A stretch of 59,894 bases of DNA from a virus. The first letter of the stretch is position 1, and every line of letters begins with the position of its first letter. Location: positions 1-59,894 of the IMG/VR virus record IMGVR_UViG_3300030101_004594, one strand, 5' to 3'. Position numbers and translations under genes: made by a program. The notes below the pieces were generated by a model that was given only the letters and a program-made list of their open reading frames with translations, was not told where the DNA came from and did no database searches. This document shows, piece after piece, positions 55,222-59,894 of this stretch.

Positions 55222-55710
55222 CTATTCTCTTACTAATTTTACTGTATAATTTGTTTCATCTATTCTAAGAGCACTATCTAATAATTTTCTTATAGCTTGA
55301 TTTTGTCTTAAAGTATGTTTTTGACAATAATTAACTATTCTTCTATGTTGTTTAATGCTCATAGGTATATATAGATTTTTTTCTATACCTTCAGTATATT
55401 GTTCAGGTATATTAAATGGAAATTTTTCAACTAATTCTTGTGTATTTATAAGAAAATTAGTGTCTTCGCTTTTAGAAAAGTTTCCTGGTTGTTTTTTAGC
55501 ATGATTTATAGAAGATCTACTAATAGGATCACAAGTTAAACTAAACATATTAGCAATTTTTTCTTCTGTATAATCAAACTTATAATGAAGTATAGATATT
55601 AAATAATTACGTTTATCTAACCAAGTTCTTTTTCTAGTCCTTTTTTTAGGCATTATAACTTTTAATTCTTCTATAACATCCATATCTGAGTAATCTTCTA
55701 ATTTATTCAT
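55222..55710 (-). CDS. Putative DNA-binding protein with helix-turn-helix (162 aa)
   Basis: Residues 46-75 (FDYTEEKIANMFSLT then PISRSSINHAKK) look like a helix-turn-helix: a helix, a turn, and a second helix similar to the DnaA or sigma-4 recognition helix. The N-terminus has a basic stretch KKRTRKRTWLDKR. A second region (about 118-150, MSIKQHRRIVNYCQKHTL) resembles a ribbon-helix-type segment. It ends in TAG and overlaps the previous gene by 8 bases. It could be an early or middle transcription regulator or an origin-recognition factor. Confidence 0.6.
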   Translation of the reverse strand: MNKLEDYSDMDVIEELKVIMPKKRTRKRTWLDKRNYLISILHYKFDYTEEKIANMFSLTCDPISRSSINHAKKQPGNFSKSEDTNFLINTQELVEKFPFNIPEQYTEGIEKNLYIPMSIKQHRRIVNYCQKHTLRQNQAIRKLLDSALRIDETNYTVKLVRE

Positions 55711-55963
55711 ATTTAAATATTTTTTTTAAGTTTTCTTGTATTTCTTTTACATCCTTAAATAAGCCTTTAGCAACAGATCTATATATACCTGCTTCATAAT
55801 TTATAGAATTGCTCCATCCATCAGAATCTTGTATAGCTTTAATTTCTTTTTCAATTTCAGGCATTCTATTACTATGGTATTTTACTAAAAAATCTACCTT
55901 AAATTTTATCATTTCTAAGGCTACTTCTTTCTTTATTTTTTCTTCTATTTTTTCTTTATTCAT
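55703..55963 (-). CDS. Small helical protein (86 aa)
   Basis: It starts MNKEKIEEKIKKEVALEMIK. Mostly helical with heptad-like spacing (about 1-40 and 60-86), Lys/Glu-rich. Its ATG overlaps the TGA stop of the preceding gene as ATGA, which also shows TGA is used as a stop. No family is recognised. Confidence 0.62.
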   Translation of the reverse strand: MNKEKIEEKIKKEVALEMIKFKVDFLVKYHSNRMPEIEKEIKAIQDSDGWSNSINYEAGIYRSVAKGLFKDVKEIQENLKKIFKYE

Positions 55964-56199
55964 CTCATCATTGCGTTAAAACAGCTTTGGCTGCATACAT
56001 CATTCATATTATTTACTGGTGCTCCACATTCAGAGCATTCCCACCCACCTTCAGGCATTTCAGGTTCTTCATCTTCAATTTCATCACAAACTTTTTGAAG
56101 AATATCAATATGTTCTTGCCAATCATCTCCATACTGTTCATTTTCACCTAAAAAGGCTATTACTTGCTGAATTTTTAATTTTTCATTTTCAAGACTCAT
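55960..56199 (-). CDS. Small zinc-ribbon-like protein (79 aa)
   Basis: A helical, acidic N-terminus (about 1-50) is followed by a C-terminal WECSECGAPVNNMNDVCSQSC with Cys55, Cys58, Cys69 and Cys73, the C-x2-C/C-x3-C spacing of a zinc knuckle or ribbon. It might bind nucleic acid or a host protein. Both ends are ATGA overlaps with neighbours. The domain is too short for a certain family. Confidence 0.65.
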   Translation of the reverse strand: MSLENEKLKIQQVIAFLGENEQYGDDWQEHIDILQKVCDEIEDEEPEMPEGGWECSECGAPVNNMNDVCSQSCFNAMMR

Positions 56200-56483
56200 T
56201 TTTTTTTAGTTTTTATCTCATTAATAAATTGTTTAAATGTTTCTCCTATATGAATAACTTGTTGTGAAAAACTATCAGTTATTATTTCAGGATTTTCTTC
56301 TATAAGCTTATATACATGATTACTAAGTTTTTCTACCTCTTCTATAAACTCATTTCCTGATTTTTTTATTTTACGTCTATATAGATCAGGATAGTCATAT
56401 TTTATGTCTTCCATAAAATCCATTAATATAGGTAGCACACCTAATATGCATGCTACCTTTTTAGTGCTTTCTATTTCAGTCAT
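56196..56483 (-). CDS. Small helical protein (95 aa)
   Basis: It starts MTEIESTKKVACILGVLPILMDFM. The first hydrophobic stretch (VACILGVLPILMDFM, residues 10-24) could be a membrane-associated helix but is too short for a certain signal. The rest is helical and charged. It overlaps both neighbours by 4 bases (ATGA). No family is recognised. Confidence 0.6.
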   Translation of the reverse strand: MTEIESTKKVACILGVLPILMDFMEDIKYDYPDLYRRKIKKSGNEFIEEVEKLSNHVYKLIEENPEIITDSFSQQVIHIGETFKQFINEIKTKKK

Positions 56484-57064
56484 TGTCCAATTTTTATTTC
56501 AAACCTATCAGTCATTTTTTCAATAACTTCTTTAGGAACATTATGAACATCTTTATTTCCGTGTCTATTTTCTACAATAAGACTATGAACTTGAAAGTTA
56601 TATTTTTTAGCTATTTTATAATATGGTTCTATTTCCCATTCAGTAGTAAATGTATTAGATACTACTAGGTTATGAATTTTTTCTCCATTATTTCCTTTAA
56701 ATCTACATGCTTTTGCCCATATAGATTCCATATATAATCTAGTTTGTTCTTGACACCATTTATGTGCGTTTCCTAATAAATCAGCATTAAATCTATATAC
56801 CCATTTATCGCCTTCTTTTTCCATAAAATAATGATCAGACTCTACCCAATAATCAGGTTTCATATTTTCAGCAATAGTAGATTTACCGCTTCCAGGTATA
56901 CCTCTTAATAAAAATAAATTAAGAGTTACATCTTTAGGCAATTCAAATTTAAAATCTCCTTTAAACCTTTCCCATACTCTATTACCCATAGTAATAATAA
57001 AAGGTTTTAGTTCTGTTTTTGGAGCAGGATTCTTAGCTGCTGGTTTTCTTTTTAATTTTGTCAT
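56480..57064 (-). CDS. P-loop kinase (polynucleotide kinase-like)
   Basis: The start MTKLKRKPAAKNPAPK at 57064 is preferred: it lies 2 bases after the preceding stop and behind GAGGGAGGT, one of the few Shine-Dalgarno-like sequences in the window. An ATG at 57097 would overlap the preceding gene. The 194-aa protein has Walker A GIPGSGKS (55-62), a likely substrate Asp in WVESDHYF and a late VVSNTFTTEWEIEPYY segment as in AAA_33/T4 Pnk-type kinases. It may phosphorylate 5' ends of nucleic acid or another small substrate. No phosphatase domain is attached. Confidence 0.75.
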   Translation of the reverse strand: MTKLKRKPAAKNPAPKTELKPFIITMGNRVWERFKGDFKFELPKDVTLNLFLLRGIPGSGKSTIAENMKPDYWVESDHYFMEKEGDKWVYRFNADLLGNAHKWCQEQTRLYMESIWAKACRFKGNNGEKIHNLVVSNTFTTEWEIEPYYKIAKKYNFQVHSLIVENRHGNKDVHNVPKEVIEKMTDRFEIKIGQ

Positions 57065-57066
57065 AT

Positions 57067-57294
57067 TTACCTCCCTCTTCTTATATCGTTTAACCATTCG
57101 TAATCAGGTTCATATTCTTCCATTACCTGATAGTACTTATTTATGTCTTCTACATTACATTCTACGTCGAATGTATCACTAATTAACTGCGCTTTTTGCG
57201 AGATATTAGTATTAGGATTATCTAGGTCTATGACTTTTAAGTATATGCCTATTTCCTCTTGTGTGATTTTTATGCGTGTGTTTATGTTTATCAT
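57067..57294 (-). CDS. Small acidic protein, first gene of the early array (75 aa)
   Basis: The start MININTRIKITQEEIGIYLK at 57294 is preferred to an ATG 42 bases upstream, which would add a low-complexity His/Thr/Lys stretch coded by a CA-repeat leader (ACACACATACACAC). The protein is mixed, with an acidic C-terminal half (QVMEEYEPDYEWLN). It leads the operon of small genes read after the palindrome and the conserved element. Function unknown. Confidence 0.6.
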   Translation of the reverse strand: MININTRIKITQEEIGIYLKVIDLDNPNTNISQKAQLISDTFDVECNVEDINKYYQVMEEYEPDYEWLNDIRRGR

Positions 57295-57319
57295 GTGTGT
57301 GTATGTTTTTGTGTGATTT

Positions 57320-57336
57320 TTGCGAATGTTTCGCAA
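57320..57336. promoter_or_regulatory. Perfect 7-bp inverted repeat, candidate operator
   Basis: TTGCGAA, spacer TGT, TTCGCAA, an exact palindrome placed 26 bases before the start of the early array and next to the 23-nt element. It is richer in G and C than its surroundings. There is no T run, so it is more like a protein-binding operator than a terminator. Confidence 0.6.
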
Positions 57337-57340
57337 GCAG

Positions 57341-57363
57341 AACGTAAAATTTTTTTAGAAAGT
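57341..57363. promoter_or_regulatory. 23-nt conserved element, copy 2
   Basis: Matches 36426-36448 at 22 of 23 positions, on the same strand. Here it lies between a terminator and the first gene of the - strand early array, where a promoter is expected. The orientation relative to the genes is opposite to copy 1. Confidence 0.5.
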
Positions 57364-57373
57364 AATAAAGAAT

Positions 57374-57405
57374 AAAAAAAGGGGAGCCAAATTAATGACT
57401 CCCCT
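57374..57405 (-). terminator. Strong intrinsic terminator after the 171-aa gene
   Basis: On the - strand AGGGGAG, 12-base loop (partly paired TCA/TGG), CTCCCCT, then a run of seven T. The arms are 57399-57405 and 57380-57386. It isolates the upstream 171-aa gene from the small-gene array. Confidence 0.9.
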
Positions 57406-57420
57406 AAATTTTTATGGATA

Positions 57421-57936
57421 TTATCCATTAAGTGCATCAGCAATTGCTGAAGAAGCACTAGGAGCTTTACGAGTAGTTTCAGTAAAGACTTTATGTGCAG
57501 GTTCACCTGCAACAACTGTAGCACGTACATAAATATACATACCGTCTTTCATGATAAAATCACCATCTTTACCAGCACGCTTTGCAGCTCTGTCAAAGTT
57601 AGCAACTTCCCAATCGTTACCTTCAGTAGATTCTACGATTTGGATATTAAGAGGTGTATTAGGTGCAGAAGTTAACCTTGGGTCAACTGCTCCAATTTCT
57701 AATATATCACCTTCACCTAGTCCATCAAGACTAATATCGAATTGTTTCTCGATATCTTCTTTTTGACCAGTAACCCAAGCATATCTTGGTTTTTGTGATC
57801 CAAATCTGTCATCAGAAGCATTTAATATACCAAGTACATTTGTACCTGCGCTTCCTGTTTTTACTAATTGAGAAAAAGTCAATTGAATTTTTCCGTTTTT
57901 TACACCTTTTGCGGATTCTAGAACTAATTTGTTCAT
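57421..57936 (-). CDS. Unknown, probably abundant early protein (171 aa)
   Basis: It starts MNKLVLESAKGVKNGKIQLT. A beta-rich, soluble-looking protein (LTFSQLVKTGSAGTNVLGIL, IQIVESTEGNDWEVANF, MYIYVRATVVAGEPA) with no enzyme motif. It stands alone between a 290-base leader with inverted repeats and a strong terminator, as befits a highly expressed gene. The DNA has clearly more G and C than the neighbours, again compatible with high expression. It might bind nucleic acid or counter host defence; it might also be a ssDNA-binding protein. No family is recognised. Confidence 0.72.
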   Translation of the reverse strand: MNKLVLESAKGVKNGKIQLTFSQLVKTGSAGTNVLGILNASDDRFGSQKPRYAWVTGQKEDIEKQFDISLDGLGEGDILEIGAVDPRLTSAPNTPLNIQIVESTEGNDWEVANFDRAAKRAGKDGDFIMKDGMYIYVRATVVAGEPAHKVFTETTRKAPSASSAIADALNG

Positions 57937-58132
57937 TTTTGATAGTTTTTAAATTGTTAATTAATATATTTTTAAGGTGCTTTTATCAGACTTAAAAAGT
58001 CTATAAGAGTATAGATCAAAGCATATCTATACAATTGCCTACTGTTGTTTTTTTGACGATGCGCAACAGAAATAGCTCGATAAATAGTATACTAAAGACT
58101 CAATTCTATGTATGTTCTTTCAAGTATATTAG
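57937..58132. promoter_or_regulatory. Leader/promoter region of the 171-aa gene
   Basis: About 200 bases with no gene. It contains two exact inverted repeats: AGACTT-AAA-AAGTCT (57988-58002) and GTATAGAT-8 bases-ATCTATAC (58009-58032). The second encloses, on the - strand, ATGCTTTG, which with its flanking TA resembles a Bacteroidota -7 box. The combination suggests a controlled promoter, but the exact start site cannot be told. Confidence 0.5.
58009..58032. promoter_or_regulatory. 8-bp inverted repeat, candidate operator
   Basis: GTATAGAT, 8-base spacer, ATCTATAC, an exact palindrome about 75 bases upstream of the 171-aa gene start. The spacing is fit for a dimeric regulator. Confidence 0.5.
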
Positions 58133-58214
58133 TGCTAAGACAGGATTCGAACCTGCAACTTACTACAGGAAATCATACTAACCTTAGTATATTTTCCCAA
58201 TTAAACTACTTAGC
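58133..58214 (-). tRNA. tRNA-like gene with long variable arm and abnormal anticodon loop
   Basis: Read on the - strand, the 82-base segment has a six-pair acceptor stem GCTAAG/CTTAGC, T then A, a D arm with TTGGG, and a perfect T arm GCAGG-TTCGAAT-CCTGT. A 17-base variable region can pair ATTT/AAGT, as in Leu/Ser/Tyr tRNAs. The anticodon arm is odd: either TATAC/GTATG closes an 8-base loop (TAAGGTTA) or ATACT/AGTAT closes a 6-base loop (AAGGTT). Neither gives a normal seven-base loop with U33, so the decoded amino acid cannot be named. CCA is not encoded. It may be a decayed tRNA or a tRNA mimic. Confidence 0.6.
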
Positions 58215-58225
58215 TTGGTTAAATT

Positions 58226-58471
58226 TTAATTTGAATTTTCTAATGCATACATTATACCTTCGCATGCAGTAGTAAAGAATGGACTACCAGAATTATATTC
58301 GTTTATTCTTTCAAAAGTTATGTCATCAGGCATAACTCCTCTTTCTAATAATTCATACATATATTCTTCTCTTTCAAGAATATTATCCATGTTTTTTGCG
58401 GTAAACAGATTAATAATCATAGTAGCACTATCATTTACTAACGCTGTAATTTTATACTGATATACTGTCAT
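58226..58471 (-). CDS. Small unknown protein (81 aa)
   Basis: It starts MTVYQYKITALVNDSATMII. A beta-rich start is followed by a helical acidic middle (NMDNILEREEYMYELLERG) and a Ser/Gly turn. There is no motif. It is the last protein gene before the tRNA-like gene and lies after a hairpin terminator, so it may be transcribed with the tRNA-like gene. Function unknown. Confidence 0.6.
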   Translation of the reverse strand: MTVYQYKITALVNDSATMIINLFTAKNMDNILEREEYMYELLERGVMPDDITFERINEYNSGSPFFTTACEGIMYALENSN

Positions 58472-58481
58472 AATTATTAAG

Positions 58482-58516
58482 TTTTAAATAAGACCTAGGA
58501 TTTTACACCTAGGTCT
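58482..58516 (-). terminator. Hairpin terminator (weak T run) after the lipoprotein gene
   Basis: On the - strand AGACCTAGG, loop TGTAAAAT, CCTAGGTCT, then TATTTAAAA. The nine-pair stem is perfect (58491-58499 with 58508-58516). The T run is short, so termination may be partial. Confidence 0.65.
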
Positions 58517-58545
58517 TTCGGTACTATAAGTACTAAGATAACAAA

Positions 58546-58710
58546 TTAAACGTTATCATCTTCCAACACTGTAACACTCTCTCCAGAGTCCCCATAAGCA
58601 TCACACATAACGTGAGAGCCACATGATGTTAGTATAAAAGCAATTATAGATATAATTGCAAACCAAGAAGCTACAAGTAGCGCTGGTTTTTTCATAACTA
58701 AATTTTTCAT
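58546..58710 (-). CDS. Small lipoprotein (54 aa)
   Basis: A frame coding MKNLVMKKPALLVASWFAII with a membrane helix (about 10-27) followed by the lipobox LTSC, lipid-modified at Cys30. The mature part is only 25 residues (GSHVMCDAYGDSGES, then VTVLEDDNV) and acidic. MKKPALLV at residue 6 is an alternative start. The short acidic lipoprotein could be an outer-membrane spanin-type or superinfection-exclusion protein; it sits by the DUF1287-like hydrolase, which fits either. Confidence 0.75.
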   Translation of the reverse strand: MKNLVMKKPALLVASWFAIISIIAFILTSCGSHVMCDAYGDSGESVTVLEDDNV

Positions 58711-58720
58711 TGTTAAAAAT

Positions 58721-58852
58721 TTAAGGTGAATAAATAGGACGAGCAGTAATCATGTCAGGCTCATCAGTTCTGACATATGCTAATTCTCTTGAAGAAGTAA
58801 CATATTCTACATTATTTCTGTAATAAGTATACAAATATTGTATTTCATTCAT
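58721..58852 (-). CDS. Tiny protein (43 aa)
   Basis: A short frame coding MNEIQYLYTYYRNNVEYVTS and ending RPIYSP. It is Tyr-rich and has no membrane segment. It fits between the hydrolase gene and the lipoprotein gene on the same strand with 10 bases on each side. The case rests on position and spacing. Confidence 0.5.
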   Translation of the reverse strand: MNEIQYLYTYYRNNVEYVTSSRELAYVRTDEPDMITARPIYSP

Positions 58853-58862
58853 AATTTAAAGT

Positions 58863-59438
58863 TTAAAATCTAAAATGTTCTAATTTGTTTTCGTAATAAT
58901 GTACATCTCCTTTAACAGGACCCATTCCAATATTATGAACACAATAATATCTATTAGTTCCTGGAACTTTCTCATTAATAAGTATACCAACGTGCCAATT
59001 ATCCCAAAATATTATATCTCCTGGTAAATAGCTGTCATTATAACTTAATTCTGTGTCAGGATAATGTAATCTAAGAAATTTTTTTAATATTCTTACACGT
59101 CTATGATCTATATTAGAATCAGGATGTAATCCATATCCTTTAAAAGGATTAGGATAATAATATTTATGATGTTTTTTTACAGATTCATGCACAAGTACTT
59201 GTAAATCTATACCTCCTTGTCTATAAGCACGAATTATTACATCAGTACACACACCTATATGAGGAGGAACATCTCCCATAGGATATTGTATCTCACGATA
59301 ACTACCATCATAAGTTACATCTTGTGTAGTCTGCCATATGGCACTTGATATAACATTATTAATGTATTTTCTTTCTTTAGATTGAGAGTGAGTCACTAGA
59401 CTCACTCCCATCATTACTATAAGCAATAAATTTTTCAT
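58863..59438 (-). CDS. DUF1287-like secreted cell-wall hydrolase
   Basis: A 191-aa protein with an N-terminal signal peptide (KNLLLIVMMGVSLVTHSQS). The mature part matches the DUF1287/NlpC-P60-like outline: GVCTDVIIRAYRQGGIDLQ with Cys64, the DNWHVGILI block with His149, and YCVHNIGMGP with His168. These would form a Cys-His catalytic site cleaving peptide bonds in peptidoglycan. Length fits the family. It is the likely endolysin or a host-wall remodelling enzyme; it differs from the tail lysin by having its own export signal. A small protein gene precedes it (1 base gap). Confidence 0.78.
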   Translation of the reverse strand: MKNLLLIVMMGVSLVTHSQSKERKYINNVISSAIWQTTQDVTYDGSYREIQYPMGDVPPHIGVCTDVIIRAYRQGGIDLQVLVHESVKKHHKYYYPNPFKGYGLHPDSNIDHRRVRILKKFLRLHYPDTELSYNDSYLPGDIIFWDNWHVGILINEKVPGTNRYYCVHNIGMGPVKGDVHYYENKLEHFRF

Positions 59439-59439
59439 A

Positions 59440-59694
59440 CTATTTGTTTCTAGTTAAATCTTCAGGATATACAAATTTACCATCGATATATCGAATAGCC
59501 TCATTATATTCAAATGTATGAGTATCAATGTATTCAAGAATCTCTTCTTCATAACAATGTTCATATGCAAATACTTCAGCAGTTTCTTCTTTAATAACGT
59601 ATAAAACATATAGTTCTCTATCGTCATTAGTTTCGTTCATAGGTTCAACAATGCCCATACCTATGAGATGGGCGAAAATAATTTTAAGTAACAT
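59440..59694 (-). CDS. Small acidic protein (84 aa)
   Basis: It starts MLLKIIFAHLIGMGIVEPMN; the hydrophobic first 15 residues could be a short membrane anchor. The rest is acidic (ELYVLYVIKEETAEVFAYEH and an acidic helix). Its stop lies one base before the hydrolase ATG, so the two are probably co-translated. It may regulate or deliver the hydrolase. No family is recognised. Confidence 0.6.
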   Translation of the reverse strand: MLLKIIFAHLIGMGIVEPMNETNDDRELYVLYVIKEETAEVFAYEHCYEEEILEYIDTHTFEYNEAIRYIDGKFVYPEDLTRNK

Positions 59695-59721
59695 GGTTTT
59701 TGATTTTAATTAATAAAAATT

Positions 59722-59790
59722 TTAATGTCTTTTTGTATCTACTACTCCTAAAAGATAAAGCAGTGATATTATTATGATTGTTTGTATCAT
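59722..59790 (-). CDS. Possible 22-aa membrane peptide
   Basis: A frame coding MIQTIIIISLLYLLGVVDTK, then RH. It would be a single membrane-spanning peptide. Its upstream sequence (TTAATTAAAA.CAAAAA before ATG) is nearly the same as that of the next gene, which argues that it is translated. It is short enough to be chance. Confidence 0.35.
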   Translation of the reverse strand: MIQTIIIISLLYLLGVVDTKRH

Positions 59791-59801
59791 AATTTTTGGT
59801 T

Positions 59802-59894
59802 TTAATTAATAAATAAGATGCAAGCAGTGTCCAAGGTTACGGTACTAAGCTTCCTACCTTTTGCTCTGCTGTTCCCGCTAACCACAATTAGAAG
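59802..59894 (-). other. GC-richer segment at the window end, possible partial gene or RNA
   Basis: About 48% G+C in 59820-59894, much more than its surroundings. One - strand frame stays open from the window edge and ends at TAA (59804-59802), giving about 30 codons ending ACILFIN, so it may be the end of a gene. It may instead be part of a structured RNA. The window edge prevents a decision. Confidence 0.3.

Noticed and set aside
1-59894. Stop-codon reassignment (TAG or TGA recoding) as in some crAss-like phages
   Set aside because: TAA, TAG and TGA all end genes at sensible places, TGA in several ATGA overlaps (for example 55960-55963 and 56480-56483), and the largest genes have no internal TAG or TGA in frame.
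1-59894. CRISPR arrays, insertion sequences, integrase or attachment sites
   Set aside because: No regularly spaced direct repeats, transposase or integrase motifs were seen; short AT-rich repeats are background.

Overview
The window looks like a large part of a crAss-like (Crassvirales) phage genome infecting a member of the Bacteroidota. Four things support this. First, the genome is AT-rich and uses the standard code: TGA is a real stop, seen in several ATGA gene overlaps. Second, genes start behind A-rich leaders and almost never behind a Shine-Dalgarno sequence. Third, there are two opposed gene blocks: a left block of virion genes on the + strand and a right block of replication and early genes on the - strand. 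Fourth, the left block ends in a run of giant proteins, one of which carries the DxDxD metal-binding motif of the single-chain virion RNA polymerase typical of this group. The exact genus cannot be fixed from sequence reading alone, and neither genome end is recognisable.

Left block (1-36420, + strand, tightly packed): the tail of an unknown gene, a tiny basic protein, tail/connector proteins, an IHF/HU-like protein, a 1454-aa muzzle-type tail protein, a bifunctional tail lysin (GH19-like plus a Cys/His peptidase-like domain), a Gly-rich cargo-type protein with a 31-residue tandem repeat, and four very large proteins of 1114, 1455, 3457 and 1583 aa. The 3457-aa protein combines a PD-(D/E)XK nuclease signature, an HExxH zincin signature and the RNA polymerase active site. 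It and its neighbours are most likely packaged and delivered into the host to transcribe early genes.

A single + strand metallophosphoesterase (36472-37374) lies after this block and meets the - strand block tail to tail. The - strand block (59894 down to 37369), read from right to left, holds four sections. (a) A cell-envelope cluster: a DUF1287-like secreted hydrolase, a small lipoprotein and tiny proteins. (b) A leader region with inverted repeats and a tRNA-like gene, followed by a single gene closed by a strong terminator. (c) A densely overlapped operon of small early proteins plus a P-loop kinase, starting behind a perfect palindrome. (d) A replication and recombination set: family A DNA polymerase, Mom-like DNA modification protein, SF2 helicase, DnaB-type helicase, Sak4-like ATPase, candidate ssDNA-binding protein, TOPRIM primase, MoxR-like AAA+ ATPase with a VWA/HExxH partner, RusA-like resolvase, PD-(D/E)XK nuclease and an SPL-like radical SAM protein.

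The working picture (inference) is this: the virion RNA polymerase enters with the DNA and transcribes the - strand early and replication genes. The replisome and recombination enzymes copy the genome. The + strand virion block is expressed late. The least explained parts are the multi-enzyme RNA polymerase polyprotein and its neighbour with a degenerate HExxH, the MoxR-VWA module, the Mom-like gene, the tRNA-like gene with an abnormal anticodon loop, a near-identical 23-nt element found at both ends of the replication block, and the array of small early genes.
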